The translations under genes and the position numbers were made by a program. From Persephonella sp. (lineage in GTDB: Bacteria > Aquificota > Aquificia > Aquificales > Hydrogenothermaceae): a DNA stretch of 46,966 nt. The DNA is taken from assembly GCF_015487465.1 (NCBI RefSeq), contig NZ_WFPS01000077.1, positions 1 to 46,966 of the forward strand. Direction: 5' to 3'. A model generated the notes under the pieces. That model was given only the letters and a program-made list of their open reading frames with translations, did not search any database and had not been told where the DNA came from. Position 1 is the stretch's first letter, and each line of letters opens with the position of its first letter. Shown here in pieces: positions 8,326-17,916 of the stretch.

Positions 8326-9287
8326 TACTTAACCTCGTTAAATACTTTATTGTAGTATTTAAGGTGCTTGTTTTTCTCTTCAATAAATCTTTTTATTATC
8401 GGAGACAGTTCCTGTATTATTTTCCTGTCTTCATCTTTAATATTCATTGCTGTTGAGATTTCTTTGCTGAGCAGTTCTTTTTTTCTAAGGAACATATTAA
8501 AATCATCAATATTAATTCTTATTAGAGCTTTCAGGTTTTCAATAATCTTAAGATAAGCCATCGCCTGACTGCCTGTTACTTTTCCTGATTTAAAGAGACT
8601 GAAATTTCTCCTGACTTCTCTTATAACGTAAGAGTTTCTTTTCATGTCATTTATCAGCTGTCCGAAAGCTTTTTCAAGTTCCTGAAAGTATGTAAGTATG
8701 TATTCCTTATTGGTCATAAATAGCCATGAGTTTTTAATATCTTTTATATTCTTTATGTATAACTGTAGCATTTTTCTTACAACAGAAAATCTATGTATTA
8801 TTTCTTCATCAAGAAGATTTTTTATGTCTTTGGTCAGATAATCAAGAAGAACATCTGTATGTTCAAGGGTGGCGAATATTTTCGAATCATTTTTTAAAAA
8901 TGTGTCAATTACCTCAGTATCTCCTGCCTTTATTGCCCAGAACAAAAAGTAAAGAAAGTCCTTATGAAAGTTTACATAGTTTGATAAATAAAGTCTTTCA
9001 AGTATTTTTGCAGACAAAGTGTCTTCCATTTTGGTGTATGAAAGTTTACAGTATTCAATAGTTTTTGCGAGATACTCGTTTTTTAGATTTCTAATGTAGT
9101 TTTCCTTCAGATATTCTTCCTGATACTTTTTGTAATATTTCTTACACAGAATGGGAAGAACTTTTGGGTCTTGATTTTTTTTGTAAATGATCTCAAGTTC
9201 ATCAGTGTCTAAATTTTCGTAATCAATACAGGAAGATGAGAAAAGGAGAAAAACAACGGTTACGACACCTAAAAATAATCTGCTCAC
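8325..9287 (-). CDS. Predicted lipoprotein of unknown function
   Basis: A 320-residue protein with a signal peptide ending in a lipobox-like FSSSC at residues 16-20, so it is probably lipidated at Cys20 and anchored in the outer or inner membrane. The mature part is helical and charged and has no motif I recognise. Pairs of YKKYQEEYLKENY-like segments near residues 50-65 hint at degenerate helical repeats. The start is a GTG behind GGGGAAGGG. It is the first gene of a four-gene operon with the TPR, LOG and kinase-like genes, and its stop overlaps the TPR start. A function together with the TPR protein in the envelope is inferred from this coupling. Confidence 0.7.
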   Translation of the reverse strand: MSRLFLGVVTVVFLLFSSSCIDYENLDTDELEIIYKKNQDPKVLPILCKKYYKKYQEEYLKENYIRNLKNEYLAKTIEYCKLSYTKMEDTLSAKILERLYLSNYVNFHKDFLYFLFWAIKAGDTEVIDTFLKNDSKIFATLEHTDVLLDYLTKDIKNLLDEEIIHRFSVVRKMLQLYIKNIKDIKNSWLFMTNKEYILTYFQELEKAFGQLINDMKRNSYVIREVRRNFSLFKSGKVTGSQAMAYLKIIENLKALIRINIDDFNMFLRKKELLSKEISTAMNIKDEDRKIIQELSPIIKRFIEEKNKHLKYYNKVFNEVK

Positions 9288-9345
9288 AACCCTTCCCCTG
9301 CAGTTATTAATATTAATATATTCCTTATTTCTTTTATTGTGAACA

Positions 9346-10392
9346 CTATCCTGTTCTCTGTTTAGCTAAACTTCTCAGTTTTTGCTGCTGTTTTTTTACA
9401 TAGTTTAGTATTATGCTTTCTTCTTTAGATTTAAGATTGACAAATTTAATGCCGTAGCAGGTTGTTGTTTTCCTTTCAAGAATGTTTACCACAGTTCCTT
9501 TTAATTTCATATCCTTTCCATCAAGATGAAAGTTCAGCCATATGTCTGTGCCGATCGCAAGGTTCATTTTTGTTCTGAGAGATGAGTGTACGCAAATTCT
9601 TATGCCCCCTCCACTGATGTCCTTAGCATCTGCCGTTATCCATTTGTTTTCTCCAGGATTTGTAAGGGAGATTTTGCTTATGCTTACAGGAAAATCAACC
9701 TCAATTCTACAGTGTTGTCTTCTCTGGATCCTTTTCATCTCTGAATGATGGGGAATTTTCAGGACTGTTTTTCCATTTTCTGTAAAGATGTCTTCAACTC
9801 TGCCTTCAAGTATGTAGATTGCATCATCTCTCCTCAAAAACTGAATTTTAACTGTTTTTCCTTTTATGTCAGATATGTTTTTGCCCTCCATAAGCACCCA
9901 ATACATAAATTTTTCATCTTTGTCGTACAGGGCAACGTCAACAGATTTTCCATCGTATGTGATCTTCCCACTCTGGAAAATTTCTATATCCTTTGTTGAT
10001 GTTAACGGAATAAAAGATGGTATGTAATCAAATCCTAAGTTTTTTCTCATGTTTTTTATCAGTTCCTCATCATAGTCCGGTTCTTCCTGAACATACTGAT
10101 CTACTACCTTTTCAAAAGATGCCTTAACCTCAAGGGATAAGAACGGGTCTCTTCCTAATTTTATTGAGTACTTCCACAGTATCTCACCTGCTTTCTCAGA
10201 AAGGGATTTTTCTTTTATGGTTTTCATAAAAAGTTTTTTCATAAATTTTTGTTTCAATACTTTTCTGAAATTTAGAACCACCAGAAAAACGAGAACTAAA
10301 AATAGGATTATAAAAATTACAATGAGAAGGTCTGTAGCTTCTGTATCTGTTGCGGCTTTAAAAGATCTTATCGCAGCTACTTTATCTTCCAA
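9346..10392 (-). CDS. Membrane-anchored PilZ-domain protein (putative c-di-GMP receptor)
   Basis: A 348-residue protein with one transmembrane helix at about residues 21-41, a cytoplasmic linker, a YcgR-like beta-barrel N-domain (about residues 130-220) and a C-terminal PilZ domain (about 221-345). The two c-di-GMP-binding signatures are present: R-x-x-x-R within RRQHCR (R225 and R229) and D-x-S-G-G-G (residues 258-263). PilZ proteins of this design transmit c-di-GMP levels to flagellar motors or surface machinery. A GGDEF/EAL protein is encoded later in the window. The start is a TTG at 10392 without a strong Shine-Dalgarno, so an alternative start is possible. Confidence 0.85.
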   Translation of the reverse strand: MEDKVAAIRSFKAATDTEATDLLIVIFIILFLVLVFLVVLNFRKVLKQKFMKKLFMKTIKEKSLSEKAGEILWKYSIKLGRDPFLSLEVKASFEKVVDQYVQEEPDYDEELIKNMRKNLGFDYIPSFIPLTSTKDIEIFQSGKITYDGKSVDVALYDKDEKFMYWVLMEGKNISDIKGKTVKIQFLRRDDAIYILEGRVEDIFTENGKTVLKIPHHSEMKRIQRRQHCRIEVDFPVSISKISLTNPGENKWITADAKDISGGGIRICVHSSLRTKMNLAIGTDIWLNFHLDGKDMKLKGTVVNILERKTTTCYGIKFVNLKSKEESIILNYVKKQQQKLRSLAKQRTG

Positions 10393-10456
10393 GGATTTTC
10401 TCGTGTTTTTGAAAATATAGCATAAATGAAAAATACGAAAATATCAATATATATAA

Positions 10457-10472
10457 GGGGGCATAAGCCCCC
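10457..10472 (-). terminator. Rho-independent-type terminator after glnA
   Basis: A perfect GC hairpin, GGGGGC with a four-base loop then GCCCCC, starts 7 bp after the glnA stop. On the minus strand it is followed by TTATATATATT, a partial T-tract. It separates glnBA from the PilZ gene. Confidence 0.8.
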
Positions 10473-10478
10473 GATAGA

Positions 10479-11906
10479 TTAAATATCGTAGTAAAGTTCA
10501 AACTCTTTTGGATGAGGAACAAGTCTTATAGCATCAACCTCTTCCTGTTTTGTTTCTATCCACATGTTGATAAAGTCTTCGTCCATCACACCGCCTTTTA
10601 ACAGGAAGTCCATGTCTTCTTTGAGTGCATCAATGGCTTCCTGAAGTGATCCTGGTGTTTCTGGAATGTGTGCAAGCTCCTCTGGAGGAAGAGCATAAAT
10701 GTCTTTGTCAAGAGGCTCTCCTGGGTGTATTTTGTTCTCTATTCCGTCTATAGCAGCCATCAAGAGTGCTGTAAACGCAAGGTATGGGTTAGAGGAAGCG
10801 TCTGGAAATCTTACTTCTATTCTTTTTGCCTTAGGTGATGCTGATCCCATTGGTATTCTAATGGCTGCTGATCTGTTTCTTGCAGAATAGGCAAGTCTAA
10901 CAGGAGCTTCAAATCCTGGAACAAGTCTGTGGTAAGAGTTTGTCGTTGGATTTGTGAATGCTGCGATAGCTTTTCCATGTTTTATGATACCACCTATAGC
11001 ATAAAGAGCTATTTCTGAAAGACCTGCGTACTGGTCTCCTGCAAACTGGTTCTCGCCTCCCTTCCATATAGAAAAGTGGGTGTGCATACCTGATCCGTTA
11101 TCACCTGCTATTGGTTTTGGAAGGAATGTGACATACTTTCCGTGTCTGTAACCAACATTTCTCAGAACATACTTGTATTTCAGGACGTTATCTCCTGTTG
11201 TTACAAGATCAGAAAATCTGAAGTTTATCTCACCCTGTCCTGCTGTTCCAACTTCGTGGTGTTCCCTTTCTACAGTGATACCGACCTCTTCAAGGGTCTT
11301 CACCATGTCTCTTCTTATATCAAACATTTTGTCAAGCGGAGGAACTGGGAAGTATCCTCTTTTGTAAGGTGTTTTGTATCCAAGGTTTGGCATTTCTTCT
11401 CTGGCTGTATTCCACCAGCCCTCAACAGAATCAACCTCATAATAAGCGATGTTTGGACCATTCACAAACTTAATATCGTCAAAGATAAAGAATTCTGCCT
11501 CAGGTCCAAAGTATGCAATGTCTCCTATTCCGCTTGATTTGAGGAATTCAATAGCTTTTTTTGCGATCTGTCTTGGATCTCTGCTGTAGGGTTCCCTTGT
11601 GATAGGGTCTTCAACATCACATATGAGGGAAAGTGTTGGATCTTCAATAAATGGATCAATAAATGCAGATTTTGGATCAGGAATGAGAAGCATGTCTGAT
11701 TCCTGTATTCCTTTCCACCCTCTAATAGATGATCCATCAAAAGGAACTCCGTTTTCAAAGCTCTCTGCTGAGAACTCATGGGCGGGTATTGTAAGGTGCT
11801 GCCACTGACCAAAAGGATCAGAAAATTTCAAATCAATAAAGGCGATCCCTTTTTCAGAGATAACTCTTAAAACATCGTCCGGTGTCTGGCACTGAATCAT
11901 AGCCAT
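10479..11906 (-). CDS. glnA: Glutamine synthetase, type I
   Basis: ATP-dependent ligation of ammonia to glutamate, the main ammonia assimilation step, by a cytoplasmic dodecamer. The 475 residues match type I enzymes. Visible motifs are the signature [17 protein letters not shown] (metal ligand), [13 protein letters not shown] (ammonia/ATP site) and [10 protein letters not shown] tyrosine in [10 protein letters not shown] (Y404) sits at the position adenylylated in GSI-beta enzymes, so control by GlnE-type adenylylation is plausible. GGAGG lies 9 nt upstream of the ATG. It is the second gene of a glnB-glnA operon, 28 bp after glnB, behind a sigma-54-type promoter, and is closed by a hairpin terminator. 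Confidence 0.98.
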   Translation of the reverse strand: MAMIQCQTPDDVLRVISEKGIAFIDLKFSDPFGQWQHLTIPAHEFSAESFENGVPFDGSSIRGWKGIQESDMLLIPDPKSAFIDPFIEDPTLSLICDVEDPITREPYSRDPRQIAKKAIEFLKSSGIGDIAYFGPEAEFFIFDDIKFVNGPNIAYYEVDSVEGWWNTAREEMPNLGYKTPYKRGYFPVPPLDKMFDIRRDMVKTLEEVGITVEREHHEVGTAGQGEINFRFSDLVTTGDNVLKYKYVLRNVGYRHGKYVTFLPKPIAGDNGSGMHTHFSIWKGGENQFAGDQYAGLSEIALYAIGGIIKHGKAIAAFTNPTTNSYHRLVPGFEAPVRLAYSARNRSAAIRIPMGSASPKAKRIEVRFPDASSNPYLAFTALLMAAIDGIENKIHPGEPLDKDIYALPPEELAHIPETPGSLQEAIDALKEDMDFLLKGGVMDEDFINMWIETKQEEVDAIRLVPHPKEFELYYDI

Positions 11907-11934
11907 TCCAAAAAACCTCCTAAGGTTATTTTAT

Positions 11935-12342
<408 letters not shown>

Positions 12343-12360
12343 TTAAACAGAATTTTAATT

Positions 12361-12377
12361 TGCACAAATAATATGCA
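12361..12377. promoter_or_regulatory. NtrC-like enhancer site upstream of glnBA
   Basis: TGCAC, seven bases, then ATGCA. This differs by one base from the dyad TGCAC-N7-GTGCA bound by NtrC in enterobacteria. The centre lies roughly 73 bp upstream of the predicted sigma-54 start, a workable enhancer distance. A second, shorter-spaced TGCA dyad overlaps it to about 12387. Confidence 0.45.
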
Positions 12378-12393
12378 GATATATGCATACTTT

Positions 12394-13827
12394 TTATTCA
12401 CCAATATCAAAAACCACCACTTTTATCTCAGTGTAATCCTCAATAGCAAACTTTGGACCTTCCCTGCCTATTCCGCTTCCTTTAACACCACCGTAGGGCA
12501 TGTTATCGGCTCTGAATGTTGGTATATCATTTATTATAACCCCACCTACCTCAGCATGCTGGATAAACTTCCATACATTTTTGAGATTATTCGTAAAAAC
12601 ACCTACCTGAAGCCCGTAGTTTGATCTGTTAACAAGCCTGACAGCTTCATCTATATCTTTAAACCTTTTTACTGTTACAACAGGGGCAAACGCTTCCTCG
12701 TAAAAAAGCTTTGTTTCCTCAGGAACATCAACAACTACCGTCGGCTGGAATACAGTTTTTTCTTCTGCACATGATACTCCTCCTGCTTCAACCTTAGCTC
12801 CTTTTTCAACAGCTTCTTTGATCCATGATTGAATTCTGTTTACTTCGTCTATAGCTATTACAGGACCAACATCTGTTTCATCTTTCATAGGATCTCCAAA
12901 CTTTAGTTTTGAAACCTCTTCTTTTAAAAGTTTATGAAATCTGTCAGCAACTTTTTCGTGAACAAGAATTCTCTGAACAGATATGCAAACCTGACCTGCA
13001 ACAGCGAAACCTCCTAAAACAGACTTTTTTGCTGCTTTTTCAAGGTCTGCATCTTCATCAATAACAACAGCTGAGTTTGATCCAAGTTCCATGACTATTT
13101 TTTTCAGTCCTGCCTGTTTCGCTATTATCTCACCTACTTTTAAGCTTCCTGTAAAGGAAACAACCCTGACATCAGGGTGGGTTGTCATAGCTTGCCCCAC
13201 ATCAGCGAAACCGGGTATAACAGAAACAGCTTCTTCAGGAACTCCTGCTTCAAGGAAAATCTCACACAGCATTATAGGAGACAGAGGAGTTCTTTCACTT
13301 GGCTTTAAAACAAAAGGGCAACCTGCTGCTATGGAGGGTGCTATTTTGTGAGCCGTAAGGTTAAGGGGAAAGTTAAAGGGTGTTATCGCTGCAACTATTC
13401 CGGCAGGTTCTCTAAAATAAAAACCTTTTTTACCTTTTCCGTTGGGAGTGGCATCTATATGGACATACTCTCCCTCAATTCTTTTTGCTTCTTCAGCAGA
13501 GAATATAATTGTTGTGATGCATCTTTCCACTTCTGTTCTTGCTTCTCTGATCGTTTTTCCAACTTCATAAACTACCGTTCTGGCAAACTCCTCTTTTCTT
13601 TTCTCAAGAAGAAAGGCGGCGTTCATAAGAATTTTATATTTTTCGTATGAGGTAAGAGCTTTAAGTTTTTCAAGACCGATTTTTGCTTTTTTTACGGCTT
13701 TTTCAACGTCCTGAGGATCTCCTTTTGGAACCTGTCCTATAACCTCTTGGGTGTACGGATAGATAACATCTATTTTTTCTTTTTTTTCTACCTTTTGACC
13801 GCCTATTATCATTGGTAGGTTTATCAT
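12394..13827 (-). CDS. NAD(P)-dependent aldehyde dehydrogenase
   Basis: A cytoplasmic aldehyde dehydrogenase of 477 residues that oxidises an aldehyde to the acid with NAD(P)+. From the ATG at 13827: oxyanion Asn in PFNFP (N152), cofactor lysine in KPSERT (K175), nucleotide loop FTGS (225-228), general-base Glu in MELGS (E247) and nucleophile Cys in GQVCIS (C281). The sequence resembles the lactaldehyde/non-phosphorylating glyceraldehyde-3-phosphate branch of the superfamily, but the substrate cannot be fixed from sequence. The start was chosen because GGGAGG lies 9 nt before this ATG, while an upstream TTG is only one base from it. It is transcribed divergently from ruvA. Confidence 0.92.
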   Translation of the reverse strand: MINLPMIIGGQKVEKKEKIDVIYPYTQEVIGQVPKGDPQDVEKAVKKAKIGLEKLKALTSYEKYKILMNAAFLLEKRKEEFARTVVYEVGKTIREARTEVERCITTIIFSAEEAKRIEGEYVHIDATPNGKGKKGFYFREPAGIVAAITPFNFPLNLTAHKIAPSIAAGCPFVLKPSERTPLSPIMLCEIFLEAGVPEEAVSVIPGFADVGQAMTTHPDVRVVSFTGSLKVGEIIAKQAGLKKIVMELGSNSAVVIDEDADLEKAAKKSVLGGFAVAGQVCISVQRILVHEKVADRFHKLLKEEVSKLKFGDPMKDETDVGPVIAIDEVNRIQSWIKEAVEKGAKVEAGGVSCAEEKTVFQPTVVVDVPEETKLFYEEAFAPVVTVKRFKDIDEAVRLVNRSNYGLQVGVFTNNLKNVWKFIQHAEVGGVIINDIPTFRADNMPYGGVKGSGIGREGPKFAIEDYTEIKVVVFDIGE

Positions 13828-13906
13828 AAATCCCAACCTCCCGACTTTATATTAATTTTAATACAAAAATTGTTATATTTATACTGATTAAAGTTGTGGG
13901 GAAAAC

Positions 13907-14452
13907 ATGCTTGAGTATATAAAAGGCAGAGTTATTAGCAAAGGAGAGGATCATATAATTCTTGAGAGAGGAGGGTTTGGCTTCAGGGTGCTAACCCCAT
14001 CAGTTTTTGATGAAAAAGATGAAGTAAAAGTTTTTACGAGGATAAGCATCAAGGAAGATGAAATAATTGTTTACGGTTTTAGAACAGTTGAAGAAAGGGA
14101 TCTTTTTGATAAACTTCTAACCGTTTCAGGTGTTGGGGTAAAACATGCTTTTTCAATACTTAAAAGATATTCTGTTGGAGAGTTGCTTAAGATTATAGAA
14201 GAAGGTGATGTGGAAGCGCTTACAGATGTTCAGGGGGTTGGGAAAAAAACAGCACAGAGAATAATACTTGAGCTAAAAGGAAAGCTTGATTTTGTTAGTC
14301 TTGAGATTATTGATGACATAGTTGACGCCCTTGTAAATCTTGGTTTTGAAAAGAAGAGTTCTGTCAAAGCTGCAAGGGAAGCTGTTAGAGAGAGTTCAGA
14401 CCTCCAGACAGCCTTAAAAAAAGCACTTCAAAAACTGTCCGAAAAAGGATAG
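13907..14452 (+). CDS. ruvA: Holliday junction branch-migration protein RuvA
   Basis: RuvA binds four-way DNA junctions as a tetramer and loads the RuvB motor. The 181 residues cover the three expected domains: an OB-fold (about 1-62, MLEYIKGRVI ... EIIVYGFRT), a central pair of helix-hairpin-helix motifs (SGVGVKHAFSIL and VQGVGKKTAQRIILELKGK) and a small C-terminal RuvB-contacting domain (VDALVNLGFEKKSSVKAA). Length and order are normal. The ATG lies behind GTGGGGAAA. ruvB is not adjacent, which is common outside proteobacteria. The cysteine synthase gene follows after 44 bp. Confidence 0.97.
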   Translation: MLEYIKGRVISKGEDHIILERGGFGFRVLTPSVFDEKDEVKVFTRISIKEDEIIVYGFRTVEERDLFDKLLTVSGVGVKHAFSILKRYSVGELLKIIEEGDVEALTDVQGVGKKTAQRIILELKGKLDFVSLEIIDDIVDALVNLGFEKKSSVKAAREAVRESSDLQTALKKALQKLSEKG

Positions 14453-14496
14453 AATTTTATAGTTTTATATACAAACATAGATGAAGGTGACGGGAA

Positions 14497-15444
14497 TTGT
14501 GGATTTTAGGAGAGCATGATGAACAGGTCAGGAAAACGAGAACTTCAATACTTGAGCTTGTTGGAAATACCCCTCTGTTAAAACTAAAAAAGTCCCTTCC
14601 AGATGATCTGAAGGATAAACCTGTTGAGATATATGCAAAGCTTGAAGGTTATAACCCTGGCGGTTCTGTTAAAGACAGGCCAGCAACAAGAATGATACTT
14701 GAGGCTATCCAGTCAGGAAAACTGACAAAGGACAAAATAATTCTTGATGCCACATCTGGAAACACAGGTATAGCTCTGGCGATGGTAGGTACAGCTTTAG
14801 GATACAGGGTTGAACTTGCTATGCCGTCAAATGTTAGTGAAGAAAGAAAAAGAATTATTCAGGCATACGGTGCAAAGATACATTATACAGATCCTCTCCA
14901 GAGCACAGATGGGGCTATTATTTTCGTTAGGGATCTTATAGAAAAATACCCTGACAGATACTGCTATATTGACCAGTATAACAATGATGCCAACTGGAGA
15001 TCTCATTTCTATTCAACTGCTGTTGAGATATGGGAGCAGACACAACACAGAATAACCCATTTTATAGCAGGTATAGGAACAGGTGGAACAATAATGGGAA
15101 CAGGTAGAAGACTGAAAATATTTAATCCTGAGATACAGATTATAGGTGTTCAACCTGATAGCCCATTTCATGGAATAGAAGGTCTTAAATATATTGAGAC
15201 TTCCATAAAACCGGGTATTTTTGATGAAAACAGGCTAGACAGAACTATGTTTATCGGAACTGATATTGCATATCAAAGGGCAAGGGAGCTTGCCAGAAAA
15301 GAGGGGGTTTTTGTTGGACAGTCCTCCGGTGCTGCTTTTGAAGCTGCTATTCAGATAGCAAGGGAGATTAAAGAGGGTGTTGTCGTTTTCGTCTGTCCCG
15401 ATGGAGGAGAGAAATATCTTACCACAGCCTTATGGGAGTTTTAG
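14497..15444 (+). CDS. cysM: Cysteine synthase (CysM-like, PLP-dependent)
   Basis: An O-acetylserine (or related) sulfhydrylase that makes cysteine from an activated serine and sulfide with pyridoxal phosphate. Lys59 in GGSVKDRP forms the Schiff base, SGNTG at 87-91 binds substrate and phosphate, and GTGGTIMGTGR grips the cofactor phosphate. The 315 residues fit. An internal GGSVKDRPA plus the shorter C-terminus favour the CysM branch over CysK, though the exact acceptor (O-acetylserine, O-phosphoserine or thiosulfate) is open. The only reasonable start is a TTG, preceded by AAGGTGACGGG; nearby ATGs are out of frame. The 3' end overlaps gpgS by 4 bp, convergently. Confidence 0.93.
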   Translation: MWILGEHDEQVRKTRTSILELVGNTPLLKLKKSLPDDLKDKPVEIYAKLEGYNPGGSVKDRPATRMILEAIQSGKLTKDKIILDATSGNTGIALAMVGTALGYRVELAMPSNVSEERKRIIQAYGAKIHYTDPLQSTDGAIIFVRDLIEKYPDRYCYIDQYNNDANWRSHFYSTAVEIWEQTQHRITHFIAGIGTGGTIMGTGRRLKIFNPEIQIIGVQPDSPFHGIEGLKYIETSIKPGIFDENRLDRTMFIGTDIAYQRARELARKEGVFVGQSSGAAFEAAIQIAREIKEGVVVFVCPDGGEKYLTTALWEF

Positions 15445-16655
15445 GGATCCTCATTATCCGCTTTTACAGCCTGAATTAACTTTTCTGAAATGTCAGGAAG
15501 TGCAGCTCTTACTCTGACCCATGCAGACATCAGTGGAACGCCTATAGGGTCTTTCCTGAAGTCTTCTTCAGCAACCTTTAATGCCTGAACAAAAGCCTCA
15601 ATCGCCTCAATCTCACTGTGTCTGTCATACTCAAGACCGTTTATGAGAGATAGGGCATTGTATTTTTCTATAGCGTATCTTGCTTCCTGAAGGTATGTTG
15701 TTATCAGTGTTCTGAAAAAGCCATTTGAAAAAACAAACCCATCATGTGCCAGAACCCTGAAAAGGGTTTTTGCAATATCAGAAGCCATCTTAACAAGACC
15801 TTCAGAAGGTGTCCCTTTTTTCAGTTTCTGGTGCTTGTGTTCATAAGTTTCCATAACCTCAACCTGGCATACCCTGTTAAAAGATGTGTTGTTGTAAACT
15901 TCGCTCAGCATAGAAACCTCAAGTCCCCATGTTGGGGATATTCTTATACCCCTTGCCAGACTTCTTATGAATGAAAACTCTCCAGATAGTGCATATCTGA
16001 AGCTGTCAAGATATACTAAAAACTGTTTGTAGCCTAATATTTTCATCAAAGCTCTAATAAGCGGAGTGTAAAACAGCCTTGTAACCCTTCCATATAACTT
16101 ATTTGTTACTCTGGCGTAATAGCCTTTTGCAAATTCAAAATCAAGGGCTGGAGATACTACCGGATAAAATAGCCTTGCAGGAAGTTCTCTTGAGTAGTTA
16201 ACGATGTCACAGTCGTGGAGAGCAATGGCATAGGCTTTTATATCCGATAAAATGTATCCTAAAGACATCCATACAGACCTTCCTTTTCCTGGAATGTCCA
16301 CATTAAATCCTGCCTCTCTAAGCAGGTTGTAAAGCTCTTGCATTCTGGGACCGTCGTGCCATATAACATCAACCTGTGTAGGAATGTCTGACATTATTCT
16401 TTTTACCTTTCTAAATTCTTCCTCTGAAGCTCTATCTAAAGAAAGGACTATTTTATACAGGTATCTTATATTTTTTAGTTCTTCTACGATCTTTGGCATA
16501 GCAGGACCTTCAAACTCAGAGTAGAGAGATGGAAGCAGAAGAACCATATTTCTTCTCTGGGCAAAAAGTTCAAGCTCATACTCAAGTTCTTCAAGTGATC
16601 TACTACCTAATTTCTGTAGTGTGGTTATAACACCATTTTGAAAAAAGTCAGCCAT
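15441..16655 (-). CDS. gpgS: Glucosyl-3-phosphoglycerate synthase (GT81)
   Basis: Transfers glucose from an NDP-glucose to 3-phosphoglycerate, giving glucosyl-3-phosphoglycerate, the precursor of the compatible solute glucosylglycerate. It is a GT-A-type transferase of 404 residues. The GKGRSVWMSLG stretch (about 123-133) and the metal-binding D-C-D at 148-150 (HDCDIV) are the nucleotide-sugar and cation sites. The C-terminal half is helical. The identification rests on recognition of the family and the adjacent gpgP and ggs genes; the same three genes are reported in an operon-like cluster in Persephonella marina. AGGAGGG precedes the ATG at an ideal distance. It is the last gene of the long phosphate/solute operon, 9 bp after ggs. 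Confidence 0.92.
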   Translation of the reverse strand: MADFFQNGVITTLQKLGSRSLEELEYELELFAQRRNMVLLLPSLYSEFEGPAMPKIVEELKNIRYLYKIVLSLDRASEEEFRKVKRIMSDIPTQVDVIWHDGPRMQELYNLLREAGFNVDIPGKGRSVWMSLGYILSDIKAYAIALHDCDIVNYSRELPARLFYPVVSPALDFEFAKGYYARVTNKLYGRVTRLFYTPLIRALMKILGYKQFLVYLDSFRYALSGEFSFIRSLARGIRISPTWGLEVSMLSEVYNNTSFNRVCQVEVMETYEHKHQKLKKGTPSEGLVKMASDIAKTLFRVLAHDGFVFSNGFFRTLITTYLQEARYAIEKYNALSLINGLEYDRHSEIEAIEAFVQALKVAEEDFRKDPIGVPLMSAWVRVRAALPDISEKLIQAVKADNEDP

Positions 16656-16664
16656 ATGACCCTC

Positions 16665-17915
16665 CTAATCCCACAATTTTATAAGGTAGTCTTTCATATT
16701 TTCAAACATTTCTGCCTGCTTACTGTAGTATACTTCAGCTTCTTCGTCTGTTTTGTCCCTAAGCTCATTAACAAGAGAAGCCACCCTACCGTTGTATAGA
16801 GGTATCATTGTATCAAGAACTTTAAATTTTTGTCTTGGTGTTGTGTGGAAGTAATCTGCATATCTGTAAACAATTCTGACCCAGGTTTCTATAGGCATTA
16901 TAAAGTTTTCAGGATTTTCTTCCATAAAAAGTTTTTCAATCACTTTGAAATCCTCAGGTTCTAAAATAGACCTCCAGACACCGCCAAAGTTGTTGTAACC
17001 TAATTTGAAGTATTCAATCAAGCTCTGCTGGTCTATCTCAAAAGGTTCCGGTTCTATTCCTACAAAATCTCCAACTATAGGGACATCTTTTGATCCTTTA
17101 ATTTTTTTCCAGAAGTAGTCATAATTTTCCATAAGCCTGAATATTGTTCCAACAACCTCCCTATACATGTGAGAAAGGTCTCTGCCTGGATCTTTTTCTT
17201 GATGTATCTTCGCCCCTAATCTTGCCTGACATATTTTATAGCCGTCAACAATCGCTGTTGTCGTCATCCATATATCAATCCCAAATTTTGCAACATCAGT
17301 CTCCCAAACATCTTTATCTAGGTAATCTTTTATGAGCTTTCGGGACATTCCAAAATCTCCACCTATTGGCTGTCTTATCCTGTAGCCGTATAATGCTCTC
17401 GTAAGATTGTAGGCTATGGTGTTCGTTATTGTTCCGTCAAATTTGTATCTTTTGTAATAAGGGCATACATAATCGTATCCTTCGTAAATCGGCTCTAATA
17501 TATTTTTCACCCATTCTGGTGTTATTGATTTAAGATCTGAATCAAATGTTGCTATGGCTTCAGCTCTTAAAAACTCTGCCGCCTCAAAAACCGCCCTTAA
17601 TGCTGATCCTTTACCGGGTATGCCTCTGTATATGGTCACAATTTTTTCAATGTTATATTTGGATATGTCTATCTCCTGTGCTACCTCTCTTGTGTCGTCT
17701 GTTGAACCTCCGTCGGAAACAAAAATCAGACATTTCTTGTCATTAAAGTATTTATCAAGCCCTTTTGCTACCTGCTCAATAACATGTGATATAGTGAACT
17801 GGCTGTAGTAAGATGGTATTCCTACTACAATATCTGCATATCCTAAGTGTTCTATTTTTTTCCTTGCGTCTTCCCTTAAAGCTGTTGAAAATCTTGCTCT
17901 TGGCAATACTAACAT
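16665..17915 (-). CDS. ggs: Glucosylglycerate synthase (one-step pathway)
   Basis: A GT-A-fold glycosyltransferase of 416 residues. From the ATG at 17915: VSDGGSTDDT at about 66-75 (nucleotide binding), GKGSALRA at 101-108 and the metal-binding DSD at 125-127, followed by the acceptor region IGGDFGMSR. In Persephonella marina the glycosyltransferase lying with gpgS and gpgP was shown to make glucosylglycerate directly from ADP-glucose and D-glycerate, and this gene occupies that place. GGAGG lies 5 nt before the ATG at 17915; the in-frame TTG four codons earlier overlaps it. Only 1 bp separates it from the glycerate kinase stop. Confidence 0.88.
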   Translation of the reverse strand: MLVLPRARFSTALREDARKKIEHLGYADIVVGIPSYYSQFTISHVIEQVAKGLDKYFNDKKCLIFVSDGGSTDDTREVAQEIDISKYNIEKIVTIYRGIPGKGSALRAVFEAAEFLRAEAIATFDSDLKSITPEWVKNILEPIYEGYDYVCPYYKRYKFDGTITNTIAYNLTRALYGYRIRQPIGGDFGMSRKLIKDYLDKDVWETDVAKFGIDIWMTTTAIVDGYKICQARLGAKIHQEKDPGRDLSHMYREVVGTIFRLMENYDYFWKKIKGSKDVPIVGDFVGIEPEPFEIDQQSLIEYFKLGYNNFGGVWRSILEPEDFKVIEKLFMEENPENFIMPIETWVRIVYRYADYFHTTPRQKFKVLDTMIPLYNGRVASLVNELRDKTDEEAEVYYSKQAEMFENMKDYLIKLWD

Positions 17916-17916
17916 A

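Noticed and set aside
11142-11537. 131-codon plus-strand ORF opposite glnA
   Set aside because: Cys/Phe-rich random composition, no start signal, and glnA on the other strand explains the region.
11525-11812. 95-codon ORF within glnA in another frame of the same strand
   Set aside because: It lies entirely inside the strongly supported glnA gene and has no ribosome binding site or domain.
12361-12388. ATATGCA direct repeats as an iteron or replication origin element
   Set aside because: Only two copies, and the position fits regulation of glnBA better; no dnaA, parA or DnaA-box cluster is nearby.
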